A stretch of DNA of 56,358 nt from Flavobacteriales bacterium (GCA_027061855.1 JAMOVT010000104.1:1-56358); one strand, 5' to 3'. Shown: positions 17,697 to 29,281, counted from the first letter of the stretch. A program made the numbers and translations. Notes: a model not told the origin generated them from the sequence alone.

Positions 17697-19097
17697 CTAA
17701 AATTTGATATTGTGTTTTATTTTTAGCAGAATACCTTTTTTTTTGCAATTATAATATTCGATGATTGAATAATTGATTTCAATAGTCATTATTCCTGATT
17801 TCCCTAGATTTTTTATTCCGATTCCACTATTGAACTGACTGTTTTCTTTTTCGGATTTAAATAGACTAAATGAACCGGTTAAATATAAAAGGGAAGTCTT
17901 ATAATTTTTAATTAGTTTAAGATTAATAAAATATTCATCTTTTACATACATTGCTTTGATTGATTGATTGACCGGGTTTTCTGGGTCTTCCAAAAAAAAT
18001 AATCCTTGTGAGGAAAAGGATTTGTAGATTTTGTTATGTATCAAAAATGTATATTTTTCTGATAAAGAAACAGGATAAGAAACTTCCCCTTTTACCAGAT
18101 ATTCATTTTGAGAGTTGATTTCTTTTGAGAAAGAGAATTTTCCTTCTTTTTTGATGTCGAATCGATATAAAGGATTATTAACGGACCGGTAACTAATTTT
18201 TATGCCGATAAGATTTTTAATGTTTTTTGATTGCGCTAATCTGTAATAATTCAATCCCGCTTTCCATCTTCTATCTATAAGTCCTGACTCCAATCCGTAT
18301 TTACTTTGCGTGGCGGTTTCCTTTCCGGATGAAATATAGAAATCTCCTTTCAGGTACATATTTGTAGACATCAAATAGGGAAAATCAAGGTTTAAATTGA
18401 GTTTTTGTATCTCATTTTCTTTTCTCCAGTTAAAAATCAACTTTTCCGATTGTGAAAATATATTATATAAATCCAAATGGAGATAACCCTGCCATAGGGT
18501 TTTATTATTTTGAATCAATGTGTTTATTTCGGCGCTGAGTTGTTGCTTCTCCAAAATAGTATATTCCACCTTTGCGCCGGTGAAGTTCTTATAGATTACA
18601 GGGGCTGTTTTTTTGAATTCGATATAGGGAGTGATATCTTTGAATTCACTATTTAAATAGGTTAAAGTTTTGTAGTTTAAAGGTTCGTATAAAACTTTAT
18701 TCTGAATTTTCTTTTTTAAATTATTTGGAAATTTCTTTTCAGCAGATGAAAAAAAAATCAAAGTATCTATTTTTTGAATTTTATATTGTTCCACTTTATA
18801 ATGATATTCAATGCTTGAGTCTTGCTGTTTTATTAGGAAAGGTATGAGTTGAGAAAAAATTCTGCCTTCATTGATTAAATGAAGATGATAGGTTTGAATA
18901 TCTTTGTTTTTTGTTTGTTCGGTAGAAAAAAGTGTGTCTGCCTCTTTGTTCTTTTCAAAAATCAATATTACAGGAGTGTTTTTTGCCTTTTCATGGGATA
19001 TAAGCCCGAAAAATTCATCAAAAAGCTTTTCAGGTAATTGTTGAGAAAATATATTTCCTCCATATATTAATATAATGTATAAAAAATATTTTTTCAT
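17697..19097 (-). CDS. Probable outer membrane beta-barrel protein
   Basis: The 466-residue protein has a signal peptide (about 1-18, cut after IFS). Residues about 100-200 look like a POTRA-type or periplasmic region (LYEPLNYKTLTYLNSEF, PVIYKNFTGAKVEYTI). The rest is made of alternating amphipathic strands and ends in KIKHNIKF, with a terminal Phe as in outer membrane barrels. The plan recalls a short Omp85-like protein, but I cannot place it in a family. It stands alone between the SusCD operons and the ribosomal block, with no clear promoter or terminator. Confidence 0.65.
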   Translation of the reverse strand: MKKYFLYIILIYGGNIFSQQLPEKLFDEFFGLISHEKAKNTPVILIFEKNKEADTLFSTEQTKNKDIQTYHLHLINEGRIFSQLIPFLIKQQDSSIEYHYKVEQYKIQKIDTLIFFSSAEKKFPNNLKKKIQNKVLYEPLNYKTLTYLNSEFKDITPYIEFKKTAPVIYKNFTGAKVEYTILEKQQLSAEINTLIQNNKTLWQGYLHLDLYNIFSQSEKLIFNWRKENEIQKLNLNLDFPYLMSTNMYLKGDFYISSGKETATQSKYGLESGLIDRRWKAGLNYYRLAQSKNIKNLIGIKISYRSVNNPLYRFDIKKEGKFSFSKEINSQNEYLVKGEVSYPVSLSEKYTFLIHNKIYKSFSSQGLFFLEDPENPVNQSIKAMYVKDEYFINLKLIKNYKTSLLYLTGSFSLFKSEKENSQFNSGIGIKNLGKSGIMTIEINYSIIEYYNCKKKGILLKIKHNIKF

Positions 19098-19236
19098 TAG
19101 ACGTTCTCATGATGTCCGGCTATTTATGTAGGCCGGAATATGATCAAGGTATAAACGTAATTATTCTTTTTTTGTTTTTCACTAAGCTAAAATACACAAA
19201 ACATCTTTTCTTTTTTTGTAATTGTATAAAAATCAG

Positions 19237-19267
19237 TTTGAAAAACAAAAAATTATTTCTATCTTTG
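19237..19267 (+). promoter_or_regulatory. Main promoter of the str/S10 ribosomal block
   Basis: TTTG (19237-19240), exactly 19 bases, then TAtcTTTG (19260-19267): a perfect match to the Bacteroidota housekeeping promoter. Transcription should begin near 19273, giving a leader of about 20 bases before rpsL. A CCGGC-rich hairpin (19115-19137) of unknown role lies further upstream. Confidence 0.85.
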
Positions 19268-19295
19268 CCGTCCGAAAAAGAATAAAGATAAAAAT

Positions 19296-19670
19296 ATGCC
19301 TACAATTCAACAATTAGTTAGACAAGGAAGAACCAAAATAACTAAGAAGAGTAAATCGGCTGCTTTGCAAGGCAGTCCTCAAAAACGTGGTGTATGTATT
19401 CGTGTTTACACAACGACTCCTAAAAAACCGAACTCTGCAATGAGAAAGGTGGCAAGGGTGCGTTTGACAAACGGAAACGAAGTGAATGCATATATCGGTG
19501 GAGAAGGCCATAACTTGCAAGAGCACTCGATAGTATTAGTTAGAGGTGGAAGGGTAAAAGATTTACCTGGAGTGAGATACCATATCATTCGTGGTGCGTT
19601 AGATACCGCCGGAGTGGATGGAAGAAAACAACGTAGATCCAAATACGGAACGAAACGCCCTAAAAAGTAG
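19296..19670 (+). CDS. rpsL: 30S ribosomal protein S12
   Basis: The 124-residue protein carries the decoding-site loops [15 protein letters not shown] and [14 protein letters not shown]43/K44 and K88, the positions where streptomycin resistance usually arises, are the wild-type lysines. It is the first gene of the str block and lies just below a strong promoter. Length is normal. Confidence 0.98.
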   Translation: MPTIQQLVRQGRTKITKKSKSAALQGSPQKRGVCIRVYTTTPKKPNSAMRKVARVRLTNGNEVNAYIGGEGHNLQEHSIVLVRGGRVKDLPGVRYHIIRGALDTAGVDGRKQRRSKYGTKRPKK

Positions 19671-19689
19671 TAACTGAAAATTTTTAGAA

Positions 19690-20166
19690 ATGAGAAAAGG
19701 AAGACCTAAAAAAAGAGTCATTTTACCGGATCCTAAATTCAATGATCCATTAGTGACCAGATTTGTAAACAACCTAATGTGGAACGGAAAAAAATCTTTG
19801 GCTTTTAAATTGTTTTACGATGCGCTTGATATCGTAGATCAAAAAAAAGGTGAAGAGGAAAAATCTGCATTGGAAATATGGAAAGATGCTTTATCAAACG
19901 TTATGCCTCATGTAGAGGTAAGAAGTAGACGTGTAGGAGGGGCTACTTTTCAAATTCCCATGCCTATCCGTCCCGAAAGAAAAGTATCATTGGCCATGAA
20001 ATGGATGATTAATTTCGCACGTAAGCGAAATGAGAAATCTTATCCTCAAAAATTGGCCGGAGAAATTCTTGCTGCCTACAAAGAAGAAGGTGGAGCGGTT
20101 AAAAAGAAAAATGATACTCACAGAATGGCAGAAGCAAACAAAGCTTTCTCACATTTTAGATTTTAA
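19690..20166 (+). CDS. rpsG: 30S ribosomal protein S7
   Basis: The 158-residue protein has the S7 opening MRKGRPKKR and the conserved [17 protein letters not shown] segment. S7 nucleates assembly of the 30S head on 16S rRNA. It lies 19 bases after rpsL and 12 before fusA, in the usual str order. Confidence 0.98.
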   Translation: MRKGRPKKRVILPDPKFNDPLVTRFVNNLMWNGKKSLAFKLFYDALDIVDQKKGEEEKSALEIWKDALSNVMPHVEVRSRRVGGATFQIPMPIRPERKVSLAMKWMINFARKRNEKSYPQKLAGEILAAYKEEGGAVKKKNDTHRMAEANKAFSHFRF

Positions 20167-20178
20167 TAAAGTTTAGAA

Positions 20179-22269
20179 ATGGCAAAAGATTTAAGTAAAG
20201 TAAGGAACATAGGTATTGCGGCTCATATTGATGCCGGAAAAACTACAGTTACCGAAAGAATATTATACTATACAGGTATCAGTCATAAAATAGGTGAGGT
20301 ACATGACGGTGCAGCCACTATGGACTGGATGGAACAAGAGCAAGAAAGAGGAATTACCATTACCTCTGCTGCTACACAATGTGTATGGCCTTATAACGGG
20401 GAGAATTACATTGTGAATATCATTGACACTCCGGGACACGTTGATTTCACCGTAGAGGTGGAACGCTCATTGCGTGTGTTGGATGGAATGGTTGCTTTGT
20501 TCAGTGCCGTAGACGGTGTGGAACCGCAATCGGAAACCGTTTGGAGACAAGCAGATAAATATAAGGTGCCTCGTATAGGATTCGTTAATAAAATGGACCG
20601 TCAAGGCGCCGATTTTTTTAATGTATGTAACCAAGTAAAAGAAATGTTGGGAGGGAATCCCGTTCCTTTGCAAGTTCCCATAGGAGAAGAAGCAGACTTC
20701 AAAGGAGTAGTGGATTTGATTTCCAAAAAAGCCATTATCTGGAATGAGGAAGACAAAGGTATGACCTATGAAGAAGTGCCCATTCCCGAAGAATTAATGG
20801 ATGAAGTGGATCAACACAGAGCTAACCTTATTGAAGCGGTTGCCGAGTATGATGACGAATTGATGGAAAAGTTCTTTGAAGATGAAGATTCCATTACCGA
20901 AGATGAAATCATTGCCGCTTTGAGAGCCGCAACTATCGATATGTCTATCATTCCTATGTTTGCCGGTTCGGCTTTTAAAAACAAAGGAGTGCAAGCAATG
21001 TTGGACGGAGTAATGCGTTTCTTACCTTCTCCTTTGGATATTGGAGCCATTGAAGGTGTGAATCCCAAAACAGGAGAAAAAGAATTGAGAAATCCCGATC
21101 CCAAAGAGCCTTTTGCTTCTTTGGCCTTTAAGATTGCCACCGATCCTTTTGTAGGACGTTTGGCCTTCTTCAGAGTATATTCGGGAGGGCTTGATGCCGG
21201 TTCTTATGTTTTGAATAACAGAACCGATAAAAAAGAACGTATTTCCAGAATCTACCAAATGCATGCCAACAAGCAAAACCCCATTAAAAGGGTTGAAGCG
21301 GGTGATATTGCTGCCGGTGTAGGTTTTAAAGATATCAAAACAGGAGATACATTGACCGATGAACAACATCCGTTGGTATTGGAATCTATGGACTTCCCCG
21401 AACCCGTTATCGGTATTGCGGTAGAGCCTAAAACCAAAGCCGATGTGGATAAATTGGGGATGGCTTTGGCAAAATTAGCCGAAGAAGATCCTACCTTCCA
21501 AGTAAAAACAGACGAAGCCTCCGGACAAACCATTATTTCCGGTATGGGTGAATTGCACTTGGAAATTATCGTTGATCGTTTAAAAAGAGAATTTAAAGTA
21601 GAAGTAAACGTAGGGCAACCTCGTGTAGAATATAAAGAAGCGCTTACTGCCGAAGTAAATCACCGTGAAGTATATAAAAAGCAAACCGGTGGTCGTGGAA
21701 AATTTGCCGATATCATTTTCAAATTGGAACCTGCCGAAGAAGGCAAAGAAGGTTTGGAATTTGTTAATGAAATCAAAGGAGGTAACATTCCGCGTGAATA
21801 CATTCCTTCGGTAGAAAAAGGTTTCAAAGAAGCCATGAAAACAGGTCCTTTGGCCGGTTTTGAAGTGGATGGAATGAAAGTAACCTTGGTGGACGGATCT
21901 TTTCACCCTGTAGATTCCGATTCGCTTTCTTTTGAATTGGCAGCGAAAATGGGCTTTAGAGAAGCCGCCAAAAAAGCAAAACCTGCTTTGTTGGAGCCAA
22001 TCATGAAGCTCGAAGTGGTTACTCCCGAAGAAAATATGGGAGATATCGTAGGAGATTTGAACAGAAGACGCGGACAAGTTCTTAGTATGGATGAAAGAGC
22101 CGGAGCAAAAGTAATCAAAGCTCATGTGCCTCTTGCCGAAATGTTTGGTTATGTAACTACCTTACGTACCTTATCATCAGGTAGAGCAACCTCTTCCATG
22201 GAGTTCTCGCACTATGCGGAAACCCCTAAGAATATTGCAGATGAAGTAATTGAAAAAATAAACGGATAA
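20179..22269 (+). CDS. fusA: Elongation factor G
   Basis: The 696-residue GTPase drives tRNA-mRNA translocation. G1 is AHIDAGKT (15-22), followed by the switch region [11 protein letters not shown]3 DTPGH and G4 NKMD. Domain IV contains GGRGKFADI and [18 protein letters not shown]. tuf does not follow fusA here, unlike in the enterobacterial str operon; rpsJ comes next after 10 bases. Confidence 0.98.
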   Translation: MAKDLSKVRNIGIAAHIDAGKTTVTERILYYTGISHKIGEVHDGAATMDWMEQEQERGITITSAATQCVWPYNGENYIVNIIDTPGHVDFTVEVERSLRVLDGMVALFSAVDGVEPQSETVWRQADKYKVPRIGFVNKMDRQGADFFNVCNQVKEMLGGNPVPLQVPIGEEADFKGVVDLISKKAIIWNEEDKGMTYEEVPIPEELMDEVDQHRANLIEAVAEYDDELMEKFFEDEDSITEDEIIAALRAATIDMSIIPMFAGSAFKNKGVQAMLDGVMRFLPSPLDIGAIEGVNPKTGEKELRNPDPKEPFASLAFKIATDPFVGRLAFFRVYSGGLDAGSYVLNNRTDKKERISRIYQMHANKQNPIKRVEAGDIAAGVGFKDIKTGDTLTDEQHPLVLESMDFPEPVIGIAVEPKTKADVDKLGMALAKLAEEDPTFQVKTDEASGQTIISGMGELHLEIIVDRLKREFKVEVNVGQPRVEYKEALTAEVNHREVYKKQTGGRGKFADIIFKLEPAEEGKEGLEFVNEIKGGNIPREYIPSVEKGFKEAMKTGPLAGFEVDGMKVTLVDGSFHPVDSDSLSFELAAKMGFREAAKKAKPALLEPIMKLEVVTPEENMGDIVGDLNRRRGQVLSMDERAGAKVIKAHVPLAEMFGYVTTLRTLSSGRATSSMEFSHYAETPKNIADEVIEKING

Positions 22270-22279
22270 ATTTTAAGAC

Positions 22280-22585
22280 ATGGCTCAAAAAATAAGAATA
22301 AAATTAAAGTCATACGATCACAACTTGGTGGATAAATCTGCCGAGAAAATCGTAAAAACCGTAAAAAGCACCGGAGCAGTGGTTACAGGACCGATTCCGT
22401 TGCCTACACACAAAAGAATTTTTACGGTATTGAGATCGCCACACGTCAATAAAAAATCAAGAGAGCAATTTGAATTGAATACTCACAAGAGATTGTTGGA
22501 TATTTACAGTTCTTCGCCTAAAACGGTGGATGCTCTTATGAAATTGGAATTGCCCAGTGGAGTAGAAGTAGAAATCAAAGTTTGA
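22280..22585 (+). CDS. rpsJ: 30S ribosomal protein S10
   Basis: The 101-residue protein shows [14 protein letters not shown] and the loop [29 protein letters not shown]10 belongs to the 30S head and also pairs with NusB in antitermination. It is the first gene of the S10 operon, but no separate promoter is visible, so it is read through from fusA. Confidence 0.98.
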   Translation: MAQKIRIKLKSYDHNLVDKSAEKIVKTVKSTGAVVTGPIPLPTHKRIFTVLRSPHVNKKSREQFELNTHKRLLDIYSSSPKTVDALMKLELPSGVEVEIKV

Positions 22586-22615
22586 TAATAATAGAAACTA
22601 AATTAAATTAAAATA

Positions 22616-23236
22616 ATGTCGGGTATAATAGGAAAAAAAGTAGGAATGACCAGCATTTTTGACGAAAACGGGAAAAATATTCCCGTAACTGTCATCTTAG
22701 CCGGTCCCAATTATGTTACCCAAGTCAGAACCAAAGAAGTTGACGGGTATGATGCAGTGCAGCTTGGTTTCGATGACAAAAAAGAGAAAAACACCCCAAA
22801 GGCTCTTAAAGGCCATTTTGAAAAAGCAGGTGTATCTCCTAAAAGAAGAGTCGTCGAATTCCAGGATTTTGAAAAAGAGGTGAAATTAGGAGATGAAATC
22901 ACCGTAGCGGATATTTTTGAAGAAGGCGAATATGTCGATGTATCGGGAATATCCAAAGGAAAAGGTTTCCAAGGGGTTGTAAAACGCCATGGATTTAAAG
23001 GGGTAGGACAAGCTACTCACGGACAACACAACAGATTGAGAGCACCGGGTTCTATCGGAGCTTCTTCTGATCCATCCAGAGTTTTTAAAGGAATGCGAAT
23101 GGCAGGTAGAATGGGAAATGAAAAAGTAACCGTTCAAAACCTCAAAGTAATGAAAATCATTCCTGAACAAAATCTCTTAATTGTAAAAGGGAGTGTTCCC
23201 GGACATAAAAATGCTTATTTAATTATTAAGAAATGA
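22616..23236 (+). CDS. rplC: 50S ribosomal protein L3
   Basis: The 206-residue protein starts [15 protein letters not shown] and has the L3 loop with [15 protein letters not shown] and [21 protein letters not shown] reaching the peptidyl transferase centre. The Gln in the GQ-type motif that PrmB methylates in other bacteria lies in this region. Its stop codon overlaps the rplD start. Confidence 0.97.
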   Translation: MSGIIGKKVGMTSIFDENGKNIPVTVILAGPNYVTQVRTKEVDGYDAVQLGFDDKKEKNTPKALKGHFEKAGVSPKRRVVEFQDFEKEVKLGDEITVADIFEEGEYVDVSGISKGKGFQGVVKRHGFKGVGQATHGQHNRLRAPGSIGASSDPSRVFKGMRMAGRMGNEKVTVQNLKVMKIIPEQNLLIVKGSVPGHKNAYLIIKK

Positions 23237-23859
23237 TGGAATTGAAAGTTTACGATATTAAGGGAAAAGAAACAGGAAGAACAGTAAACCTTCCTGAAGA
23301 AATCTTTGGAATAGAGCCCAATACACATGCTATCTATTTAGCCGTGAAACAATATTTGGCAAACCAAAGACAAGGAACACATAAAGCAAAAGAAAGAGGA
23401 GAGGTCAAAGGAAGTACCCGAAAAATAAAACGTCAAAAAGGAACAGGAACCGCAAGAGCCGGTGCCATCCGTAACCCTTTGTTCAAAGGTGGAGGACGTG
23501 TTTTCGGTCCCAGACCCAGAAGTTACTCTTTCAAATTGAATAAAAAAGTAAAAAGATTGGCACGTAAATCGGCATTGAGCAGCATGCTAAAAGACGGTAA
23601 AATTATGGTGATTGAGGAATTTGATTTTGAAACTCCCAAAACCAAAAATTTCCAAGAAGTGCTCAAATCTTTTGACTTAGAGAACAAAAAATCTACGTTT
23701 GTATTTGTTAATCCAAATAAAAATGTATATTTGTCATCCCGTAATTTACCGAATTCAAGAATCGTAAATAGTTCAAACTTAAACACTTACGAAATATTGA
23801 ATGCGGGTAAATTGGTGTTAACCGAGCCTTCAATTTCCGAAATTGAAGCAAATTTTTAA
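23233..23859 (+). CDS. rplD: 50S ribosomal protein L4
   Basis: The 208-residue protein has the long loop with [19 protein letters not shown] and [13 protein letters not shown] that lines the exit tunnel. The start at 23233 overlaps the rplC stop as ATGA; the next codon is also ATG, so the protein may begin one residue later. In Escherichia coli L4 represses the S10 operon; no matching leader is seen here. Confidence 0.97.
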   Translation: MMELKVYDIKGKETGRTVNLPEEIFGIEPNTHAIYLAVKQYLANQRQGTHKAKERGEVKGSTRKIKRQKGTGTARAGAIRNPLFKGGGRVFGPRPRSYSFKLNKKVKRLARKSALSSMLKDGKIMVIEEFDFETPKTKNFQEVLKSFDLENKKSTFVFVNPNKNVYLSSRNLPNSRIVNSSNLNTYEILNAGKLVLTEPSISEIEANF

Positions 23860-23871
23860 AATTAGCAAGTT

Positions 23872-24159
23872 ATGAGTATTATAAAAAAGCCGATTTTAAC
23901 GGAAAAAATGATGAACGAAACCGAACAATTTAACAGATACGGTTTTGTGGTGGACAAGAGAGCTAATAAGGTTGAAATTAAAAAAGCAATCGAAGATTTG
24001 TTCGGCGTGGAAGTGTTGAAGGTGAGAACCATGAACTATCCTCCCGAAAGAAAAACTCGTTACACCAGAAGTGGAGTTGTACAAGGAAAAACCAGTGCCT
24101 ATAAAAAGGCGATTGTGGATATAGCTGAAGGACAAAATATAGATTTCTATAACATTTAA
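23872..24159 (+). CDS. rplW: 50S ribosomal protein L23
   Basis: The 95-residue protein begins [14 protein letters not shown] and holds [22 protein letters not shown], as in L23. It surrounds the tunnel exit and is the docking site of trigger factor and SRP. It lies 12 bases after rplD. Confidence 0.97.
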   Translation: MSIIKKPILTEKMMNETEQFNRYGFVVDKRANKVEIKKAIEDLFGVEVLKVRTMNYPPERKTRYTRSGVVQGKTSAYKKAIVDIAEGQNIDFYNI

Positions 24160-24163
24160 GAAA

Positions 24164-24988
24164 ATGGCAGTAAGAAAATTAAAACCAATCACTCCCGGTC
24201 AGCGTTTTAGAGTTGTAAATCAATTTGAAGAAATTACAACTGATAAGCCTGAGAAGGGCCTTTTGGCTCCTAAGAAAAGGACCGGTGGTAGAAATAAAAA
24301 AGGAAGAATCACAGCGCCTCACAGAGGTGGTGGACATAAGAAAAAATACCGTATCATTGATTTCAAACGAAACAAAACCGGTATCCCTGCAACCGTTAAA
24401 ACGATAGAATATGATCCTAACAGATCGGCCTTTATCGCTTTAGTTGTTTATGCCGATGGAGAAAAAAGATATATTTTGGCTCCTAACGGTTTGCAAGTAG
24501 GACAAACCATTATGTCAGGAGAAAATGCAGCGCCCGAAACAGGAAATGCACTTCCTCTTAAAAGTCTTCCCTTGGGTACCATCATTCATAATATTGAAAT
24601 GAAACCCGGAAAAGGAGGACAAATAGCACGTAGTGCAGGAACCTTTGCTCAATTAATGGCAAGAGACGGAAAATATGCCACTATCAAACTTCCTTCGGGA
24701 GAAACCCGTTTGATTTTGGTTGAATCCTATGCGACAGTTGGTGTAGTTTCTAACTCCGATCACCAATTGGAAGTATCCGGTAAAGCCGGGAGAAGCCGTT
24801 GGCTGGGAAGAAGACCGAGAACAAGACCGGTAGCTATGAACCCTGTGGATCACCCGATGGGTGGTGGTGAAGGACGTGCTTCCGGAGGACACCCCAGATC
24901 TAAAAAAGGAATCCCTGCAAAAGGATACCGTACAAGATCCAAGAAGAAATATAGTAATAAGTATATCATTGAACGTAGAAAGAAATAA
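24164..24988 (+). CDS. rplB: 50S ribosomal protein L2
   Basis: The 274-residue protein has [22 protein letters not shown] near the N-terminus and the C-terminal [16 protein letters not shown] motif with the conserved His close to the peptidyl transferase centre. Length and position are normal. Confidence 0.98.
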   Translation: MAVRKLKPITPGQRFRVVNQFEEITTDKPEKGLLAPKKRTGGRNKKGRITAPHRGGGHKKKYRIIDFKRNKTGIPATVKTIEYDPNRSAFIALVVYADGEKRYILAPNGLQVGQTIMSGENAAPETGNALPLKSLPLGTIIHNIEMKPGKGGQIARSAGTFAQLMARDGKYATIKLPSGETRLILVESYATVGVVSNSDHQLEVSGKAGRSRWLGRRPRTRPVAMNPVDHPMGGGEGRASGGHPRSKKGIPAKGYRTRSKKKYSNKYIIERRKK

Positions 24989-24991
24989 GAT

Positions 24992-25276
24992 ATGGCTAGA
25001 TCGTTAAAAAAAGGACCTTATGTTCATTATAAGTTAGAAAAGAAGATACTTGCCAATAAAGAAGCAGGAAAGAAAGTGGTAGTCAAGACTTGGTCTCGCG
25101 CTTCCATGATCACTCCTGATTTTGTTGGAGAAACAATAGCAGTACATAACGGACGCCAATTTATTCCGGTATATATTACTGAAAATATGGTAGGACACAA
25201 ATTAGGCGAATTCGCTCCTACACGTACATTTAGAGGACATGCCGGTGATAAGAAAAAAAATAAAGGCAAAAAATAA
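24992..25276 (+). CDS. rpsS: 30S ribosomal protein S19
   Basis: The 94-residue protein opens [12 protein letters not shown] and has [21 protein letters not shown] and PTRTFRGH. S19 sits in the 30S head next to S13. It lies 3 bases after rplB. Confidence 0.98.
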   Translation: MARSLKKGPYVHYKLEKKILANKEAGKKVVVKTWSRASMITPDFVGETIAVHNGRQFIPVYITENMVGHKLGEFAPTRTFRGHAGDKKKNKGKK

Positions 25277-25281
25277 GGATT

Positions 25282-25680
25282 ATGGGACGAAGAAAACATG
25301 ATATGGCACAAGCCATAAAAGAAAATAAAAAGAAACTTGCCTTTGCAAGTTTGAGTAATCATGGAGTTTCTGCCAAGAAAACTAAATTGGTTGTCGATTT
25401 AGTAAGAGGAATGGATATCACCAGAGCTTTAGGAGTATTGAGATTTACTCCCAACAAAAGTGCGGCTGTTATAGAGAAACTTTTGTTGAGTGCCATTGCA
25501 AATTGGGAAAATAAAAATCCCGATAGAGATATTGAAGATGCAGGTTTATACATCAAAGAAATTTTTGTCAATCAAAAAGGGATGTTAAAAAGAATTCAAC
25601 CTGCTCCTCAAGGACGTGCACACAGAATCCGTAAGAGATCCAGTGAGATCAAAATAGTTTTAGGAGAAAAAAATAGTTAA
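25282..25680 (+). CDS. rplV: 50S ribosomal protein L22
   Basis: The 132-residue protein shows [15 protein letters not shown] and the C-terminal hairpin [19 protein letters not shown] that enters the exit tunnel, where macrolide resistance changes occur in other species. The N-terminus is a little longer than in Escherichia coli. Confidence 0.97.
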   Translation: MGRRKHDMAQAIKENKKKLAFASLSNHGVSAKKTKLVVDLVRGMDITRALGVLRFTPNKSAAVIEKLLLSAIANWENKNPDRDIEDAGLYIKEIFVNQKGMLKRIQPAPQGRAHRIRKRSSEIKIVLGEKNS

Positions 25681-25691
25681 TTTCAAAGCAG

Positions 25692-26399
25692 ATGGGACAA
25701 AAAACAAATCCAATAGGAAATAGATTAGGAATCATCAAAGGATGGGATTCTAATTGGTATGGTGGAAAAAACTATGGTGATAAAATTGCCGAAGATCACA
25801 AAATAAGAGAATATATAAAAGCACGGTTACCAAAAGCCAATATTTCAAAAGTATTTATTGAAAGAACCCTTAAGTTAATCACTGTAACCATTACCACTTC
25901 ACGCCCCGGTATCATTATCGGAAAACAAGGCTCTGAAGTAGATAAGTTAAAAGGTGAGTTAGCTAAATTAACAGGGAAAACCGTTCAAGTAAATGTATTT
26001 GAAATAAAAAGACCCGAACTCGATGCAAGTTTGGTAGCGCAAAATATCGCACGCCAAATTGAAAATCGTATTTCATACAGAAGAGCAATTAAGCAAGCCA
26101 TTGCTTCCACAATGAGAATGAACGAAGCCGAAGGGATCAAAGTTCAAATCTCAGGAAGATTAAACGGGGCGGAAATGGCTCGTTCTGAATCGTATAAAGA
26201 CGGAAGAATTCCTCTTTCCACTTTTAGAGCGGATATCGACTATGCATTGGAAGAAGCCCATACTACTTATGGCCGTTTAGGCATAAAAGTATGGATTATG
26301 AAAGGAGAAGTATATGGAAAGAGAGATTTATCTCCGATGATTGGTTTATCCAAGAAAGATTCCAGACGTTCCAGAAGAGGAGATCGAAGAAGAAAATAA
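25692..26399 (+). CDS. rpsC: 30S ribosomal protein S3
   Basis: The 235-residue protein starts [14 protein letters not shown], has a KH domain with [18 protein letters not shown] and the C-terminal part [25 protein letters not shown]3 forms part of the mRNA entry site. The tail is rich in Arg and Ser. Confidence 0.98.
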   Translation: MGQKTNPIGNRLGIIKGWDSNWYGGKNYGDKIAEDHKIREYIKARLPKANISKVFIERTLKLITVTITTSRPGIIIGKQGSEVDKLKGELAKLTGKTVQVNVFEIKRPELDASLVAQNIARQIENRISYRRAIKQAIASTMRMNEAEGIKVQISGRLNGAEMARSESYKDGRIPLSTFRADIDYALEEAHTTYGRLGIKVWIMKGEVYGKRDLSPMIGLSKKDSRRSRRGDRRRK

Positions 26400-26420
26400 T
26401 TGATTTAAAAAATTGTTGAA

Positions 26421-26843
26421 ATGTTACAACCAAAAAGATATAAACATCGTAAGCAGCAAAAAGGGAGAATGAAAGGAAATTCCCAAAGAGGTCATCGTTT
26501 GGCCTATGGAATTTACGGAATCAAATCCCTTGATTCCGCCTGGTTAACTTCCAGACAGATTGAAGCTGCTCGTGTGGCTGCTACCCGTTACATGAAAAGG
26601 GAAGGTCAGTTATGGATCAAAATTTTTCCGGATAAACCCATTACCAAAAAACCTCTAGAGGTAAGGATGGGGAAAGGAAAAGGAAACGTGGAATATTGGG
26701 CTGCAGTAGTTAGACCGGGAAAAGTATTGTTTGAAGTGGATGGAGTTCCCTTGGAAGTTGCCAAGGAAGCACTACGTCTTGCAGCACAAAAATTACCCGT
26801 AAAAACCAAATTTATCATCGCTCCCGAATTTCAAGAAAAATAA
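26421..26843 (+). CDS. rplP: 50S ribosomal protein L16
   Basis: The 140-residue protein starts [19 protein letters not shown] and contains [20 protein letters not shown] and [13 protein letters not shown]16 organises the A-site region of the 50S. It lies 21 bases after rpsC. Confidence 0.98.
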   Translation: MLQPKRYKHRKQQKGRMKGNSQRGHRLAYGIYGIKSLDSAWLTSRQIEAARVAATRYMKREGQLWIKIFPDKPITKKPLEVRMGKGKGNVEYWAAVVRPGKVLFEVDGVPLEVAKEALRLAAQKLPVKTKFIIAPEFQEK

Positions 26844-26853
26844 TGTTTGAATT

Positions 26854-27042
26854 ATGAAAATGTCTGAAATAAAAAAAATGGAAACGGCTGAATTGCTTGA
26901 AAAAGTGCAAGATTTAAAAACAAAATTGGCAAACTTGGAAGTAAGCCATGCCGTAACACCTTTACAAAATCCGATGGAAATTCGTAAAACACGAAGAACC
27001 ATTGCGCGATTATTAACGGAGCTAAATCAAAGAGGTAACTAA
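26854..27042 (+). CDS. rpmC: 50S ribosomal protein L29
   Basis: This short protein of 62 residues is almost all helix, with ELLEKVQDLKTKLANLEVSHAV and ETRKT-like IRKTRRTIARLLTELNQR. It lies at the tunnel exit beside L23. A second ATG two codons in (MKMSE) is also possible as the start. Confidence 0.96.
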   Translation: MKMSEIKKMETAELLEKVQDLKTKLANLEVSHAVTPLQNPMEIRKTRRTIARLLTELNQRGN

Positions 27043-27055
27043 TAGAATTTAAGAA

Positions 27056-27319
27056 ATGGAAAATTTAACTAGAAACTTAAGAAAAGAACGTATCGGGTTG
27101 GTTACCAAAAATAAAATGGATAAAACCATTATAGTATCCGAGGTAAAAAGAATGAAACACCCTTTATATGGAAAATTTGTTCACAAAACAAAGAAATATG
27201 TTGTACACGACGAAAAAAACGAGTGCAATGTGGGTGATAAAGTAAGAATTATGGAAACCCGTCCTTTGAGTAAAACCAAAAGATGGAGATTAGTAGAAAT
27301 ATTAGAAAGAGCTAAGTAA
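27056..27319 (+). CDS. rpsQ: 30S ribosomal protein S17
   Basis: The 87-residue OB-fold protein has [19 protein letters not shown] and [26 protein letters not shown] is its core; it ends [13 protein letters not shown]. It lies between rpmC and rplN as usual. Confidence 0.97.
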   Translation: MENLTRNLRKERIGLVTKNKMDKTIIVSEVKRMKHPLYGKFVHKTKKYVVHDEKNECNVGDKVRIMETRPLSKTKRWRLVEILERAK

Positions 27320-27321
27320 TT

Positions 27322-27693
27322 ATGGTACAACAAGAATCAAGAGTTAAAGTTGCAGATAATACCGGTGCCAAAGAAGCATTGGTTATCCGCGTATTAGGCG
27401 GTACAAAGAAAAGATATGCCTCGCTTGGCGATAAAGTGGTTGTTACCGTGAAAGAAGCTACTCCCAACGGAACCGTAAAAAAAGGAACCGTATCCAAAGG
27501 AGTGGTTGTAAGAACCAAAAAAGAAGTAAGAAGACCTGACGGTTCATACATTCGTTTTGAAGACAATGCGATTGTATTGCTCAAACCCGAAGGTGATGAA
27601 ATGAGAGGAACTCGTGTATTCGGCCCTGTTGCCAGAGAATTACGCGATAAGAAATTCATGAAAATTGTATCATTAGCCCCTGAGGTTTTATAA
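27322..27693 (+). CDS. rplN: 50S ribosomal protein L14
   Basis: The 123-residue protein begins [20 protein letters not shown] and ends with [24 protein letters not shown]14 forms intersubunit bridges and binds L19 and RsfS. It lies 2 bases after rpsQ. Confidence 0.98.
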   Translation: MVQQESRVKVADNTGAKEALVIRVLGGTKKRYASLGDKVVVTVKEATPNGTVKKGTVSKGVVVRTKKEVRRPDGSYIRFEDNAIVLLKPEGDEMRGTRVFGPVARELRDKKFMKIVSLAPEVL

Positions 27694-27705
27694 AAAAATC
27701 GAACA

Positions 27706-28020
27706 ATGAAGAAGTTTAAAATAAAAACGGGAGATCAAGTAGTGATTTTGGCCGGAAAGGACAAAGGGTCCAAAGGAACGGTTATCAAAATCATTAAAGA
27801 CAAAGACCGGGTTATCGTTGAAGGTGTAAACATGATTAAAAAACATGTGAAACCAAGTACTGAAAATCCTCAAGGCGGTATTGTTGAGAAAGAAGCGCCT
27901 ATACATATTTCTAACGTTGCTTTGGTAGATCCCAAAACAGGTGAACCTACCAGAGTAGGTTATGAAATTAAGGATGGTAAGAAAGTAAGAGTTTCCAAAA
28001 AATCAGGAGAAGTTATTTAA
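27706..28020 (+). CDS. rplX: 50S ribosomal protein L24
   Basis: The 104-residue protein has a KOW motif ([20 protein letters not shown]) at residues 4-23 and [15 protein letters not shown]24 starts 50S assembly. It lies 12 bases after rplN. Confidence 0.97.
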   Translation: MKKFKIKTGDQVVILAGKDKGSKGTVIKIIKDKDRVIVEGVNMIKKHVKPSTENPQGGIVEKEAPIHISNVALVDPKTGEPTRVGYEIKDGKKVRVSKKSGEVI

Positions 28021-28024
28021 GATT

Positions 28025-28582
28025 ATGAAAAACTATACACCAAGACTAGAGAAAGAATATAAAGAACGTATCATTGATGCGTTGATGAAGGAGTTTGGAT
28101 ATAAAAATGTCATGCAAGTTCCGAAATTGGAAAAAATCGTGGTAAGTCGCGGAGTTGGAGCTGCCGTTTCTGACAAGAAATTGGTAGACTATGCCGTAGA
28201 CGAACTCACTACCATTACCGGACAAAAAGCCATTCCTACCATCTCAAAAAAAGACGTTGCCGCGTTTAAATTGAGAAAAGGAATGCCTATCGGTGCAAAA
28301 GTAACTTTGCGCAAAGATAAAATGTATGAATTTTTAGATAGACTGATTACAGTTGCATTGCCTCGTGTACGTGATTTTCAAGGAATCAAAGCCGATGGTT
28401 TTGACGGACGTGGAAATTACAATCTGGGCGTAACTGAACAAATTATTTTTCCTGAAATTGATTTTGATAAAATCAACAAAATCAACGGAATGGATATTAC
28501 TTTCGTGACTTCTGCCAAAACAGATAAAGAAGCACAAGCATTATTAAAAGAATTAGGTTTACCATTTAAAAAGAAAAAATAA
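28025..28582 (+). CDS. rplE: 50S ribosomal protein L5
   Basis: The 185-residue protein has [20 protein letters not shown] and the loop [19 protein letters not shown]. It binds 5S rRNA and contacts the P-site tRNA. It ends in a lysine cluster and is followed at once by rpsN. Confidence 0.98.
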   Translation: MKNYTPRLEKEYKERIIDALMKEFGYKNVMQVPKLEKIVVSRGVGAAVSDKKLVDYAVDELTTITGQKAIPTISKKDVAAFKLRKGMPIGAKVTLRKDKMYEFLDRLITVALPRVRDFQGIKADGFDGRGNYNLGVTEQIIFPEIDFDKINKINGMDITFVTSAKTDKEAQALLKELGLPFKKKK

Positions 28583-28583
28583 T

Positions 28584-28853
28584 ATGGCAAAAGAATCAAT
28601 GAAGGCCCGCGAACGTAAACGCGAAAAATTAGTTGCCAAATATGCAGCCAAAAGACAAGCCTTGAAAGAAGCGGGAGACTGGGAAGCTTTGCAGAAACTT
28701 CCTAAGAATTCATCTCCGGTACGTTTACATAACAGATGTAAAATTACCGGTCGTCCTAGAGGATATATCAGAATATTTGGTATTTCTCGTGTTACATTCA
28801 GAGAAATGGCGAATGAGGGATTAATACCGGGCGTCAAAAAAGCCAGTTGGTAA
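28584..28853 (+). CDS. rpsN: 30S ribosomal protein S14, zinc-free form
   Basis: The 89-residue protein is the long form without the CxxC...CxxC zinc site; only one Cys is present ([12 protein letters not shown]). The C-terminus [23 protein letters not shown] is typical. It lies 1 base after the rplE stop codon. Confidence 0.98.
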   Translation: MAKESMKARERKREKLVAKYAAKRQALKEAGDWEALQKLPKNSSPVRLHNRCKITGRPRGYIRIFGISRVTFREMANEGLIPGVKKASW

Positions 28854-28874
28854 ATTAATTAAAAAGAAGAAGAA

Positions 28875-29270
28875 ATGAATACAGATCCAATAGCAGATTT
28901 TCTAACACGAATCAGAAACGCTCAAAGCGCAGGACATAAAGTAGTAACTATTCCGTCATCTAAATTGAAAAAGGAGATTACCAAAATCCTTTTTGACCAA
29001 GGATATATCCTTAGTTACAAAGTAGATAAGGACGGAAATAGAGAAATTATAAAAATAGCCTTGAAATATGATGATAACAATTTACCCGTTATCAAAAAAT
29101 TAGAACGAATCAGTAAACCCGGTTTACGAAAGTATGCCGATGTGGATAATATCCCTAAGGTATTAAACGGTTTGGGTACGGCTATTTTATCCACTTCAAA
29201 AGGAGTGATGACAGGAAAACAAGCTCGTAAAGAGAATGTTGGAGGAGAGGTTTTATGTTACGTATATTAA
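28875..29270 (+). CDS. rpsH: 30S ribosomal protein S8
   Basis: The 131-residue protein starts [16 protein letters not shown] and ends with [21 protein letters not shown]8 binds the central domain of 16S rRNA and in Escherichia coli represses the spc operon; no such site was found here. Confidence 0.98.
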   Translation: MNTDPIADFLTRIRNAQSAGHKVVTIPSSKLKKEITKILFDQGYILSYKVDKDGNREIIKIALKYDDNNLPVIKKLERISKPGLRKYADVDNIPKVLNGLGTAILSTSKGVMTGKQARKENVGGEVLCYVY

Positions 29271-29281
29271 AAAATTGAATT

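Noticed and set aside
20467-22125. Several long minus-strand ORFs inside fusA
   Set aside because: They are shadows of a strongly conserved plus-strand gene and show no protein family of their own.
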